Source of the DNA: DASYXT01 sp035934555
Lineage (GTDB): Bacteria; Verrucomicrobiota; Verrucomicrobiia; Limisphaerales; UBA8199
Length of the DNA: 64,000 nucleotides
Reading direction: 5' to 3'
Assembly: GCA_035934555.1 (NCBI GenBank)
Contig: DASYXT010000127.1
Coordinates: forward strand, 18,419 to 82,418
Shown here: piece by piece, positions 1 to 9,237 of the stretch
Position numbering within the stretch: position 1 is the first letter of the stretch
Layout of the letters: each line of letters begins with the position of its first letter
The notes under the pieces: generated by a model
The model's database searches: none
The model's input: only the letters and a program-made list of their open reading frames with translations
Told to the model about the DNA's origin: nothing
Translations under genes and position numbers: made by a program

Positions 1-1118
1 AACCGCTCGAAACCGAACGGCCCTCCCTGTCCGCAAGGGTCGGCGACCGTTTCGAATCCCGCATGCCCATGCAATTTGTATTCGATGGCGGCGCGCACCA
101 TCGACAGCGTTGCCTGCACCCTAAACTCTCTGCTCCTCGACTTCTCCAAGGCGGGTAGAAGCGTAAAGGGATAACCCGATTTGTTAATTCTCTCGCGAAA
201 CAGAGCCATTTGCGGCTCAAATTCTGCGTAGGGCAGTGCCGCCACCACCGCCAGCTCATCGTAATACCCGCTCTCCTCTGCCAGCATTTTGATTATCCCG
301 TCGCTGGTTCCACCAGAGGCCCGCAGCACACGCGCCCAATGCTCACTCGCCTGGCGCTTTACGTCCGCCTCCTCTCCGCCTTCCATGCTGGCGTACAATG
401 CTTGGATGGCAGCCATGGCTTTTGCCTCGTCCCCACCAGATTCCTGCTTCAGTTCGACCACTTTGCGCTCCAGCCAATCGTGGAAGCACGCTTTCTCAGT
501 CGTCATGCTCTGCGCGACGCTTCCCCGCGCGGGCAACGCATCCATCCCATCGGTCAACTGTTGCAACGCCTCAGGCGAGAACCGGCCAAAGTCCTCTGCC
601 ACAGTCGAGCAGGCGATGGCTTCCATCGCGATCTGGACCAGGCATGAAATCAGGGTGCCGTCCCTGGAAAGGTTTCGACCCAGGGCCATTGCGGCCAGCA
701 GATCGTCCCGAGCCTCCGACTGCTGACCGTGCTGCAGCTCCCACATAACGCGGAATCGCGCCGCCTGCATCACGGCTTTGCCCCGGGCCAAACCCGGCAA
801 CATAGTCCCGGGACCTGCAGTGAAATCAATGCCCCAATCACAGGGCACCTTCGCCTGCCCCGCCTGCCGCACCAATTTGAACTGCGAATCGTAGCCGGCA
901 AATAGGTTCCCAAACCGCTCTGGTAACGGTTGGCTCCTCCCTGGCTGAGAAAAAAGGTAATCCATGTCGCTGCTGGACATTGGCTCGGGGGCCAGCAGAA
1001 ACGCCTGATAATAAAGCAGGGCGGGGTTGATGTCGGTCCGCGCCGCTTCCCCGGCCCACCCCCCGTGCGACACAGTTATCATCAGCAGACTCAGCCCGAT
1101 GGTTCTTGCAGTTTTCAT
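1..1118 (-). CDS. Secreted hypothetical protein (C-terminus beyond window)
   Basis: An open reading frame of at least 372 residues runs off the left edge on the minus strand with no stop. The start at 1118 gives a clean signal peptide (MKTARTIGLSLLMITVSHGG followed by WAGEA); an in-frame ATG at 1145 would add nine charged residues in front and is less likely. The mature part is Ala/Leu/Glu-rich and predicted helical, with few Cys and no motif I recognise. Similar long helical secreted proteins of unknown role are common in Verrucomicrobiota. It is divergent from the gntR gene, so the 150 bp between them hold both promoters. Function unknown. Confidence 0.75.
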   Translation of the reverse strand, partial: MKTARTIGLSLLMITVSHGGWAGEAARTDINPALLYYQAFLLAPEPMSSSDMDYLFSQPGRSQPLPERFGNLFAGYDSQFKLVRQAGQAKVPCDWGIDFTAGPGTMLPGLARGKAVMQAARFRVMWELQHGQQSEARDDLLAAMALGRNLSRDGTLISCLVQIAMEAIACSTVAEDFGRFSPEALQQLTDGMDALPARGSVAQSMTTEKACFHDWLERKVVELKQESGGDEAKAMAAIQALYASMEGGEEADVKRQASEHWARVLRASGGTSDGIIKMLAEESGYYDELAVVAALPYAEFEPQMALFRERINKSGYPFTLLPALEKSRSREFRVQATLSMVRAAIEYKLHGHAGFETVADPCGQGGPFGFER

Positions 1119-1231
1119 ATGCGGTCTTGCCCAATTCTTATTCATTTCACCCGTTAGTAACAGAACCATGCCGAAAGGTTCATTTCGAAATGGGGTACCG
1201 CGGAGAACTGAACCATTTCGCAAAATTCTTG

Positions 1232-1260
1232 TTGACTAACTGTGATTATGGTATATATAC
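1232..1260 (+). promoter_or_regulatory. Promoter with palindromic operator before gntR
   Basis: TTGACT (1232-1237) and TATATA (1254-1259) are spaced 16 bp, a good sigma-70-type promoter. The -10 box lies inside a perfect 10-bp palindrome, GTATATATAC (1251-1260), which fits the general GT-N-AC operator pattern of GntR regulators. Binding of the downstream GntR protein here would block its own operon. The start point expected about 7 bp after the -10 falls only a few bases before the GTG start, so the mRNA may be nearly leaderless. Confidence 0.5.
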
Positions 1261-1270
1261 AGTAATATCA

Positions 1271-1672
1271 GTGGCCAACGAACCTAAATCCTGGTTGCTC
1301 GGTCCGATCTCGCCCGCGGCCGACGGTACGCTTTACCAGCAGATCATGGACCGCCTCAAACGCGAAGTCAGTGAAGGCCGGCTCAAGCCTGGCACGGCGC
1401 TTCCGTCGTTTCGCCAACTTGCCGAGGACTTGCTGGTCAGCGTGATCACCGTCAAGCGTGCCTACGAAGAACTGGAGCGCGAAGGGATCATTTTCCGGCG
1501 GCAGGGCCTGGGGACATTTGTCGCCGAGCAGGGCCGGGACCGCAGCCGCGAGGCCAAACTCGCCGCCGCGCGGCAACTCCTCCGCGCGGCTTTCAGGGAA
1601 GCCGCCGAGGCTGGGCTGAAGCCCGCTGAAATGCTTGATCTGGTCCGTGAAGTTCAGAAAAAAACCCAATAA
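1271..1672 (+). CDS. GntR family transcriptional regulator, YtrA type
   Basis: 133 residues from the GTG at 1271. The N-terminal winged helix-turn-helix is clear: LYQQIMDRLKREV, then PSFRQLAEDLLVSVITVKRA and YEELEREGIIFRRQGLGTFV. After it comes only a short helical tail (about 50 residues), as in the YtrA subfamily, which lacks a large ligand-binding domain. An in-frame extension back to 1106 crosses the promoter and is rejected. Two bases separate it from the ABC ATPase gene, the usual arrangement for a YtrA-type repressor of an ABC exporter answering cell-envelope or antibiotic stress. The inducer cannot be told from sequence. Confidence 0.85.
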   Translation: MANEPKSWLLGPISPAADGTLYQQIMDRLKREVSEGRLKPGTALPSFRQLAEDLLVSVITVKRAYEELEREGIIFRRQGLGTFVAEQGRDRSREAKLAAARQLLRAAFREAAEAGLKPAEMLDLVREVQKKTQ

Positions 1673-1674
1673 TT

Positions 1675-2559
1675 ATGACTAATGCCATCGAAATCCGTGG
1701 ACTGACCAAGCGGTTTCCTCATTTTGCATTGGGCCCCGTGGACCTCACAGTCCCCAGCGGGGCTATTTATGGTCTGATCGGTCCAAACGGCGCCGGCAAA
1801 ACCACCACCATCGATCTCATTCTCGGGATGAGCCGCAACGACGAGGGCACCATCCAAGTGCTCGGTTTTGATCACCGCACCCAGGCCGTCCAACTCAAAG
1901 AGCATACTGCCTACGCCAGTCCGGAACTGAACTTCCAGGTCTGGGGAAAAATCGGCAAAGCAATCCGTTTCGTCCGTGGATTTTATCCTGGCTGGGATGA
2001 CGCCTACTGCACCGCCTTGCTGAAGGCCTTTCACCTGAGCGCGAGTGACCGAATCGCCACGCTTTCCGCCGGCGCAAAAACAAAGTTATGTCTCCTTTTG
2101 GCGCTGGCACGCCGGCCAGAGGTGTTGCTGCTGGATGAGCCACTGAGCGGCCTGGACGCCGTCTCCAAACAACAGCTCTTCAGTGAACTGCTCAAGGCCG
2201 TCGAAGACGGCCAACGCACGGTCCTGATCTCCTCACACAACCTGAGCGACCTTGAGCGATTCGCCGATCACATCGGTTTGCTCAAGGACGGCAATCTGCT
2301 GCTCGAAGGCCGCACCGACCATGTGGTCGAGCGCTATCGCCTGGCGGAATTTTTCACTCGCAATGGCGCCACCCTCCAAACCCCGCCACCAGGTCTCATC
2401 ATTCTGAAGTGGAATGAGAACCGGTGGCGCGCATTGCTCGACCAGCAAAGTGGGGCCGAGGAGTGGCTGCAAACACAAGGCGTCCACAATGTCTCCCTCA
2501 CCCGCTTGACCCTTGAAGAATTGTTTGTAGCGCTCTTCAAGGAAGAGGAGGGCCAATGA
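1675..2559 (+). CDS. ABC transporter ATP-binding protein (YtrB-like)
   Basis: 294 residues. Walker A is GPNGAGKTT near residue 38; the signature loop is the variant LSAGAKTKL, typical of the YtrB/EcsA-like group rather than LSGGQ; Walker B is VLLLDEP with a SGLD D-loop and SSHN H-loop. A C-terminal extension of about 75 residues follows the nucleotide-binding domain. It starts 2 bp after gntR and overlaps the permease gene by ATGA, so the three genes form one operon. The protein should power the adjacent membrane subunit as an exporter; the substrate is not evident. Confidence 0.9.
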   Translation: MTNAIEIRGLTKRFPHFALGPVDLTVPSGAIYGLIGPNGAGKTTTIDLILGMSRNDEGTIQVLGFDHRTQAVQLKEHTAYASPELNFQVWGKIGKAIRFVRGFYPGWDDAYCTALLKAFHLSASDRIATLSAGAKTKLCLLLALARRPEVLLLDEPLSGLDAVSKQQLFSELLKAVEDGQRTVLISSHNLSDLERFADHIGLLKDGNLLLEGRTDHVVERYRLAEFFTRNGATLQTPPPGLIILKWNENRWRALLDQQSGAEEWLQTQGVHNVSLTRLTLEELFVALFKEEEGQ

Positions 2560-3944
2560 CGCGCGTGCTGCTCGACTACTTTCGCCGTTGGTGGTGGGTG
2601 CTGGCGCTTGCCGCGCTGCTCGAGTTCCGGCTGGGCTGGTCGATTGCGAACCGGCCCCAGGAGCCCTTCGAGTTTTGGGCCTTTATGCTGTCGTTATGGG
2701 CAGGAGCCAACCTGCTTTTGTTTGATTTCAAACGCGGCGCCCTTCGTGCCGTGGCTGCGCTGCCCCTTACCAGCAGGCAATTTGGGCGCGGTTGGTGGCT
2801 GGCGACCGTCCCGCTTCCGGCCATCGGCCTGGCGGCGATGCTCTTCCTTGGGGCGGGCGCTTTTTGTCAGGTTCACCCGAACCGAGCTTTGCCCACGGCC
2901 TCACTGACCCTGGGGAGCCTGTTTACCCTGGTCTGGCTCGGCAATGGGTTCCCCATGATCTTCGCTGCCACTCGCCGCCTGGCCGGCAGCGTCTGGCAGA
3001 TGACTTGCACTTTCTTCCTCAGCGCACTTTCCATTCTGATGCTCTTCGGCAGTATGTTATGGGCGCAGGGCGCCTCAAGCAGTCCGTCCAAATGCGCCCT
3101 CCTGCTGGGAATTGGTGGGTTCTTAACGCTCGTGGGCTGGGTGGAGGCCGAGCGCTTCGATCTGGGTCAGGCTGTGCAATACTTCCGCGGGCGCCCCGAG
3201 CCGCCTGCCCTGTGGCGTAATCGCTTTCGCTCAACTCCCCTGGAAGCCAAAATCACCGCCAGCCAACTCCCGGTCGAGCCTGGCTATGGCGGAGTGCCTT
3301 TCCTTCTCCTCAGCCGGGTGCCGCGCATGTTCGGTCTGCTCGCCGCTATGAGTGCGCTGACGGCGTTGCTCTGGGTCTGGCGAGGCTCCGCCATCCCGGA
3401 GCAAACCGCCGTTGTGATTTTCGCGGGGTCGAGCAGCATGATGTCCTGGGGGTTTATGCTGGTGTTCCAACTCCTGCCTGTGCTGCGCCAATTGCGGCTG
3501 TTACGGACGATGCCCATCTCCGTCATGCGTCTTTCCGGCACGCTCATGGCCCTAATGCTCGTACCGCTTATCGCCCTGGGAGCGGTGTCGGCGGCGGTTG
3601 CTGCGGTTGCCTTGGGCACTCCCGCCGCCCTCACGTTCTTGAGCGATTACACCTTCGCATTGGCGCCCGCCGCCTTGTGCGTTTTCCTCGCAGTTTGGCT
3701 CGGTGAAGGAAAATTGGCTTACGCCGTGTTGCTTGTTGTTTTTTTCGGTTCGCAACAGGTGCAACTGCGGCTCCAATCGTTCCTCCATATCCCGGAGCTC
3801 CCCCTCGGCCTGGTCAGCGCCATTGCCGCAATCTGTATCCTCTTAGCGCTGCTCCTCACCTCCCGGGCGCTTCGTCATAGCGGCCATGCTTATCACGGCC
3901 GCACAACTTCGCCGGGTGATTATCCGTTCGGACTGGGCAGTTGA
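2556..3944 (+). CDS. ABC transporter permease-like membrane protein
   Basis: 462 residues, highly hydrophobic, with about ten to twelve predicted membrane spans spread over the whole length and no soluble domain. The start overlaps the stop of the ATPase gene (ATGA), indicating translational coupling, so it is taken as the membrane subunit of the YtrB-like exporter. No conserved motif identifies the substrate. Such two-component exporters behind a GntR/YtrA regulator are often linked to cell-envelope or antibiotic stress; that role here is inference from context only. Confidence 0.8.
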   Translation: MTRVLLDYFRRWWWVLALAALLEFRLGWSIANRPQEPFEFWAFMLSLWAGANLLLFDFKRGALRAVAALPLTSRQFGRGWWLATVPLPAIGLAAMLFLGAGAFCQVHPNRALPTASLTLGSLFTLVWLGNGFPMIFAATRRLAGSVWQMTCTFFLSALSILMLFGSMLWAQGASSSPSKCALLLGIGGFLTLVGWVEAERFDLGQAVQYFRGRPEPPALWRNRFRSTPLEAKITASQLPVEPGYGGVPFLLLSRVPRMFGLLAAMSALTALLWVWRGSAIPEQTAVVIFAGSSSMMSWGFMLVFQLLPVLRQLRLLRTMPISVMRLSGTLMALMLVPLIALGAVSAAVAAVALGTPAALTFLSDYTFALAPAALCVFLAVWLGEGKLAYAVLLVVFFGSQQVQLRLQSFLHIPELPLGLVSAIAAICILLALLLTSRALRHSGHAYHGRTTSPGDYPFGLGS

Positions 3945-4113
3945 TGCAAGGACACTTCACTCATGGGAAATGCTCAAATGCCCTAATCACATTTTGTCAC
4001 AATGCTGGCAAAATAAGTTAATGCGATGCTTATTGGCAGTATGATAAGATTAATCATTGCTTTTTCGTTTTGCCCATGGCACCCTTGCCGCAACACTCAT
4101 CAAAGGCAATGCG

Positions 4114-6591
4114 ATGAAAGCTATTCCGGGGCGGAGGTGGATGTTGGGCGCACTTCTCATCGTGCTCATGGGTCTCCCTTATGCGGCGAGAACCGTTCCC
4201 AATCAAGTGCTGGCGTGGAACAACCTCGGCATGCATTGCATGGACAGCGATTACTCGGTGTTTTCCATCCTGCCGCCGTATAACACCATTGAGGCCCAAC
4301 TGGTGGTCAACGGTCTTCTAGTCACCAGCAGCAACGGCTACAGCGTCACCTACCAGGCCCAAGCCGATCCGGACGGCTCCTTCAACTCAACCACTGCCGG
4401 CAAAAGCAACTTTTACGATTACGCGGGAACCTTGTTTGGCGCGCTCAGCCTCCCTCCGGATGCTGGCCTGGCCGGCTGGGCCATGCCAGGTCCGGCCAAC
4501 GTGCCGCAAGCCATGCTGTTTGAACCGACCAACTATCCGGCGGCCGGAGTCGCCACCCTGGTCAATTGGTTCCGCGCCGAGGGCATTCCCTTGTCTCCGT
4601 ATGATGATGCCCTTCGCAAGAATCCCTATCCTTTGATGCGCTTGATCGCCTGGAACCCGGCCCATCAACCGGTAGCGACCAATGACATCGTCCTGCCCAT
4701 ATCCGATGAAATGGATTGCCGGGCCTGTCACGCTTCCGGTTCCGGACCTGCCGCGCAGCCTGCGGCCGGTTGGAGCTGGGACGGGCTGCCCGAGCGGGAT
4801 TACCGGCTTAATATCCTCCGCCTGCACGACCAGCATGAGTTTGCCCTGCATCCTGCGCTGTATCAATCAGCCCTGGCAGCGCGTGGTTTCAATGCAGCCG
4901 GTCTGTATCGCAGCGTTACCGCGGATGGCAAACCGGTTTTATGCGCCATTTGTCACGCCTCAGAAGCACTTGGCCTGGCCAGTTACAGCAACACTCCGCC
5001 CTTGACCTCTTCCATCCACGGGTTCCACGCTCACGTGCAGGACCCTGACCTGGGAATCACGCTTGATAATTCCGCCAACCGCGCTGCCTGCTACCGCTGC
5101 CATCCCGGTTCAACCACCCGCTGCCTGAGGGGTGCCATGGGCGCGTCGGTGGCGGCTAGCGGCGCCTTGGAAATCCAATGCCAGAACTGTCACGGCAGTA
5201 TGAGCCAGGTAGGCTCCCCCAGCCGAGTCGGCTGGTTCATGGAACCGGCTTGCCAAAGCTGCCACACCGGCACCGCTACCAGCAATAACGGCCTTATCCG
5301 CTACACTTCGGCCTTCACCGACACGAACTGGACCGTGCGCGCCGCCGTCGATCAGACCTTTGCCACCCAGCCGAACACCCCGGCGGCCGGCCTCTCGCTC
5401 TACCGCTTCTCCGCCGGTCACGGCGGCTTGCAATGTGAAGCCTGCCACGGCTCGACTCATGCCGAATTCCCCAGTACCCATCGCAACGACAACCTGCGCA
5501 ACGTGGCCTTGCAAGGCCACGCCGGCGTGATGGTCGAGTGCACATCGTGCCACACGGCGATGCCAGATACGGCCAACGGCGGGCCCCACGGCATGCACGA
5601 CATCGGCTCCGGTTGGGTCAACGGCGCCAACGGAATCACCAAACATGCCGATTTGATCCAGTCATTGCCCGGTGGGGTCGCCGCCTGCCAGCCCTGTCAT
5701 GGCCTGGACTACCGCGGCACGGTGCTGTCACGTGCCCACGCGGACCGCACGTTGGTGGCGCATTTCGATCTGAACTCGGTTACGAACCAACTCTTCAGCG
5801 GGGCAGAGATCGGTTGTTATAATTGTCATAACGGTCCTTCCAATGATAGCGCCAACACCAGCGCTCCGCCCATGGTTAGCAACGTTTCCACCAATACCAC
5901 AAACGACCGCCCCATTGCATTCACGCTACCCGCTGTCGGGGCGAACCTGACCCTGCGTATCATCGCCCAGCCCACCAACGGAACGATCGGGCTGAGCGGC
6001 GCTGTCGCCACTTATTTCCCAAACCCCGGCACCACCGGTCCGGATGCCTTCACCTTCGCCGCCTATAATGGGGCCAAGAACTCGGACCTGGCCACAGGAA
6101 CCGTCACGGTTGCTCAGGGTTTTTTGGGCGTCGGTGTGAGCGGCTCCGTTCCACCGTCGTATCCTTCGCTGTGGCCGGTCCCCTTTGCGGCAACCGCGGC
6201 CCTCACGAACACCGCCGCCACACCGGCGTATGAATGGAACTTTGGCGATGGTTCTCCACATGGCGTTGGACGCTACGTGCAACATACCTACGCCACCGCG
6301 GGCACCTACGTTTGGACACTTATCGCGTCAGTGCCTGGCGGCAGCGCCGTCGATGCCGGCCTGGTGCAGGTGGGCCCGCCGGTTCTGCTGGCGATCGCCC
6401 CCGGCCAAAACGCCATCACCCTCTCCTGGCCCGACTCGCTTGCGGATACCCTCTTGGAAAGTTCCAGCGCTCCCGGGCCTGCCACATCCTGGTCCTGGGT
6501 CACCAATTCGCCCACAGCCTCGCAGGGGCAGTTAAGTGTCACCTTGCCCGTGTCTCGCACCCGCTTCTTCCACCTGCGCCGGCCTTGGTGA
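4114..6591 (+). CDS. Secreted nine-heme cytochrome c with PKD domain
   Basis: 825 residues from the ATG at 4114, preceded by AAAGG at good spacing and giving a signal peptide (RRWMLGALLIVLMGLPYAAR). Nine CxxCH heme motifs are visible in order: CRACH, CAICH, CYRCH, CQNCH, CQSCH, CEACH, CTSCH, CQPCH, CYNCH. After the last heme come a cadherin/Ig-like repeat and a PKD domain (EWNFGDGSPH, QHTYATAGTYVWT), and the protein ends in a module (LSWPDSLADTLLESS to RTRFFHLRRPW) typical of secreted verrucomicrobial proteins. It is monocistronic. A periplasmic or surface electron-transfer role follows from the hemes; the partner is unknown. The adhesive C-terminus suggests surface display. Confidence 0.85.
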   Translation: MKAIPGRRWMLGALLIVLMGLPYAARTVPNQVLAWNNLGMHCMDSDYSVFSILPPYNTIEAQLVVNGLLVTSSNGYSVTYQAQADPDGSFNSTTAGKSNFYDYAGTLFGALSLPPDAGLAGWAMPGPANVPQAMLFEPTNYPAAGVATLVNWFRAEGIPLSPYDDALRKNPYPLMRLIAWNPAHQPVATNDIVLPISDEMDCRACHASGSGPAAQPAAGWSWDGLPERDYRLNILRLHDQHEFALHPALYQSALAARGFNAAGLYRSVTADGKPVLCAICHASEALGLASYSNTPPLTSSIHGFHAHVQDPDLGITLDNSANRAACYRCHPGSTTRCLRGAMGASVAASGALEIQCQNCHGSMSQVGSPSRVGWFMEPACQSCHTGTATSNNGLIRYTSAFTDTNWTVRAAVDQTFATQPNTPAAGLSLYRFSAGHGGLQCEACHGSTHAEFPSTHRNDNLRNVALQGHAGVMVECTSCHTAMPDTANGGPHGMHDIGSGWVNGANGITKHADLIQSLPGGVAACQPCHGLDYRGTVLSRAHADRTLVAHFDLNSVTNQLFSGAEIGCYNCHNGPSNDSANTSAPPMVSNVSTNTTNDRPIAFTLPAVGANLTLRIIAQPTNGTIGLSGAVATYFPNPGTTGPDAFTFAAYNGAKNSDLATGTVTVAQGFLGVGVSGSVPPSYPSLWPVPFAATAALTNTAATPAYEWNFGDGSPHGVGRYVQHTYATAGTYVWTLIASVPGGSAVDAGLVQVGPPVLLAIAPGQNAITLSWPDSLADTLLESSSAPGPATSWSWVTNSPTASQGQLSVTLPVSRTRFFHLRRPW

Positions 6592-6692
6592 GTTGCTCTG
6601 CCCGCCGAGAGTTGTGAAATCCGGTCCCAGATTATGCCATTGCTCTACCGTTGCGTTGCGAATGGTTTGTGGCACACTGTTGCCCAGACCAC

Positions 6693-6776
6693 GCCGATGT
6701 GGCGGAATTGGCAGACGCGCTAGACTCAAAATCTGGTAACCGTAAGGTTGTGTGGGTTCGACCCCCTCCATCGGCA
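6693..6776 (+). tRNA. tRNA-Leu(CAA)
   Basis: Acceptor stem GCCGATG pairs with CATCGGC; the anticodon loop CTCAAAA has CAA at 6727-6729; a long class II variable arm is present; the T-loop is TTCGACC. The CCA is not encoded. A T-run directly after the 3' end can serve as terminator. One T-stem mismatch is present but the gene otherwise looks normal. Confidence 0.95.
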
Positions 6777-6832
6777 CTTTTTCCATTGACTTTTAGCAGT
6801 ACCAGCACCTAGCGTCAGAAAAAAGGAACACC

Positions 6833-7756
6833 ATGAAGCGGTCTCAAACGCCGTTGCGGTCGTTACGGTCCTTCAAGCCGTCTGGTTTGTCTGGCACAGG
6901 GCGTAGCGCTCACCCCGGCTCGGCAACGGTTGAACAGCCCAGCCCTGGATTTACCCTCATCGAGCTGCTGGTGGTCATCGCCATCATCGCTATTCTGGCC
7001 GCGATGCTGCTGCCGGCGCTGAGCAGGGCAAAAGTCCGCGCACAAGGCACGGGTTGCGCGAACAACACCCGGCAGATTCTGATCGCCTGGCACATGTACG
7101 CGACCGATAACCGTGACGACTTGCCGTTCGGCTATTCGCTCAATCTTCCCAATTCGGCATACGTTTGGGTGCAAGGCATCCTGGACGACACCAATCCGCG
7201 CGCGAACGATAACTGGAATTACGCGACGACACTCATGAAAGGCGCGATCTGGCCGTATTGCACTTCAATTGGCATTTTCCATTGCCCGGCGGACACCTCG
7301 CGCGGCATCAACCCGCAGGGCTTGTTCTTGCCGCGCCGCAGTGTTTCCATGAGCAACTGGGTCGGCGGCAACGGGGACAGTCCCACCACGGGGTACAAGG
7401 GGAACTGGGGGTTAACCGCTCCCAACTCGCAAGTCGTGCGTAAACTTTCAACCGTCCCCTACCCTGGTCCGGCCTTGACGCTGGTGATTCTTGATGAACG
7501 CCGCGACAGCATCAATGACGGCTACTATGCCATCGAGATGGATGGCTATCCCAATCCCGCCTCCACACGCATCGTGGATTATCCCGCCAGCTATCATAAC
7601 GGGGCGTGCGGTTTCGCCTTTGCCGATGGACATTCCGAGATTCACAAATGGCGCGACGGCCGCACCATGCCGCCCCTCACCACCGCCCTCCAGTTGAATG
7701 TGGCGAGCCCGAACAATCAGGATGTGCTTTGGATGCAAGACCGCTGCCCGCATTAA
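6833..7756 (+). CDS. Type II secretion-like pseudopilin, H-X9-DG family
   Basis: 307 residues. After a 38-residue leader there is a prepilin cleavage/methylation signal, G-FTLIELLVVIAIIAILAAM, whose glutamate at mature position 5 is the usual requirement for pilin assembly. The C-terminal part contains YHNGACGFAFADGHSEIHKW: a His, nine residues, then Asp-Gly, the hallmark of the H-X9-DG pseudopilin family that is expanded in Verrucomicrobiota, Lentisphaerota and Planctomycetota. It stands alone with no gsp genes nearby and would rely on a PilD peptidase and secretion machine encoded elsewhere. A second paralogue lies at 35523. What these proteins do is not known. Confidence 0.88.
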   Translation: MKRSQTPLRSLRSFKPSGLSGTGRSAHPGSATVEQPSPGFTLIELLVVIAIIAILAAMLLPALSRAKVRAQGTGCANNTRQILIAWHMYATDNRDDLPFGYSLNLPNSAYVWVQGILDDTNPRANDNWNYATTLMKGAIWPYCTSIGIFHCPADTSRGINPQGLFLPRRSVSMSNWVGGNGDSPTTGYKGNWGLTAPNSQVVRKLSTVPYPGPALTLVILDERRDSINDGYYAIEMDGYPNPASTRIVDYPASYHNGACGFAFADGHSEIHKWRDGRTMPPLTTALQLNVASPNNQDVLWMQDRCPH

Positions 7757-7819
7757 CAAGCCCCGGCCGAGTGTTCATTCGTAAACTGCTCTCCACGCTC
7801 CACGCTCCCCCAAACCCGT

Positions 7820-9058
7820 ATGAACACCCCAGCCCCCCCCTCGACACCTGGCTCTTCCATTACCCGCCGCCGGTTTCTGGCCGGGACCGGCGCTTCCCTG
7901 GCCGCGTTCACCGTCGTTAGCCCACGACTGGTGACAGGGACGGAAGCCAACGCTAGAATTGACTTTGGCCTGATCGGCTGCGGCGGCCGCGGCCGATGGA
8001 TCGCTGATCTGTTCCAAAAGCATGGCGGTTACAATGTCGTCGCGCTGGCGGATTATTTTCCCGACCGGGTGAATAGCGCCGGCGACCAATTCAAAGTCCC
8101 CGCAGCGATGCGCTTTACGGGGCTTTCGGCTTACGAGAAACTGCTGGACCAAAAGCTGGATGCGGTAGCGATCGAAACGCCACCTTACTTTCATCCGGGA
8201 CACGCGGCAGCGGCGGTTGAGGCCGGCAAACACGTTTACTTGGCCAAACCGATCGCGGTCGATGTCCCCGGCTGCCTGACCGTTCAGGAAAGCGGCCGCA
8301 AAGCCACCGCCCGGAAGCTCTGTTTCCTGGTCGATTTCCAGACCCGCGCCAACAAGCTTTACCAGGAGTCCATCCAGCGCATCCACGCCGGGGAGCTGGG
8401 CAAGGTAGTGTCGGTCGAGGCCAACTATCAATGCGGCGCCACCTGGGATGCAATGGACAAGCTGCTGCGCTCGGCGCCCACTGATCCCGAGACACGGTTG
8501 CGCGCCTGGGGCGTAGATCGCTTGCTTTCCGGCGACATCATCACCGAACAAAATATTCACGCGCTGGACGTTGCCTGCTGGATGCTCGACGCCCAACCGC
8601 TGCGCGCTTACGGCACCGGCGGGCGCGCGCGGGAGTTTCTCGGGAGCTGCTGGGACCATTTCGCCGTCATTTTCTGGTTCCCCAACGACATCGTCGTCAG
8701 CTTCAACTCGCACCAATCTGGCTTTGGTTACGACGATATCCTATGCCGTCTTTACGGGCTGAACGGCACGGTCGATACTCACTATTTCGGCAAGGTGACC
8801 GTGCAAGCGACTGATTTCCACAGCTCAGGTGACGTTGGCAATCTCTACACCGATGGTGTGGTGGCGAACATTGCTACTTTTCACGAGAACATTACCAAAG
8901 GCGACTGCGGCAACCCGACCGTCCCGGCGAGCGTCCGCAGCAATCTGACCACCATCCTCGGCCGAATGGCAGCCTATAAGGGCGAGCCCGTAACCTGGAA
9001 CGAAATGCTGCAAGCCAACGAGCGATTTACGCCGGACCTCGTCGGCCTAAAGAGCTAA
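7820..9058 (+). CDS. Gfo/Idh/MocA family oxidoreductase, Tat-exported
   Basis: 412 residues. The N-terminus carries a twin-arginine signal (TRRRFLAGTGASLAAF), so the folded protein with bound NAD(P) should be exported by Tat. The Rossmann motif is GLIGCGGRGRW. The dinucleotide half is followed by the alpha/beta substrate domain with the catalytic EAGKHVYLAKP lysine motif. Such exported MocA-type enzymes act on sugars or sugar acids in the periplasm and are numerous in Verrucomicrobiota and Planctomycetota; the exact substrate cannot be assigned. It starts 63 bp after the pseudopilin gene. Confidence 0.88.
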   Translation: MNTPAPPSTPGSSITRRRFLAGTGASLAAFTVVSPRLVTGTEANARIDFGLIGCGGRGRWIADLFQKHGGYNVVALADYFPDRVNSAGDQFKVPAAMRFTGLSAYEKLLDQKLDAVAIETPPYFHPGHAAAAVEAGKHVYLAKPIAVDVPGCLTVQESGRKATARKLCFLVDFQTRANKLYQESIQRIHAGELGKVVSVEANYQCGATWDAMDKLLRSAPTDPETRLRAWGVDRLLSGDIITEQNIHALDVACWMLDAQPLRAYGTGGRAREFLGSCWDHFAVIFWFPNDIVVSFNSHQSGFGYDDILCRLYGLNGTVDTHYFGKVTVQATDFHSSGDVGNLYTDGVVANIATFHENITKGDCGNPTVPASVRSNLTTILGRMAAYKGEPVTWNEMLQANERFTPDLVGLKS

Positions 9059-9237
9059 CGGCTCGTCATTATTTTCCCACGCTGCGCAATTCTGCTCATC
9101 GGATTGCACTGATTTCACCGCGCAGGCTCGCAACGCATGCTGGATCTGTGTTGCCGGGAGGCTGGCCCATTCCATGCTAACTGTTCGGTATCGGTATGAG
9201 CCACTCCAGAGCCGGCAGCTTAAGACGAAAGGACCCG

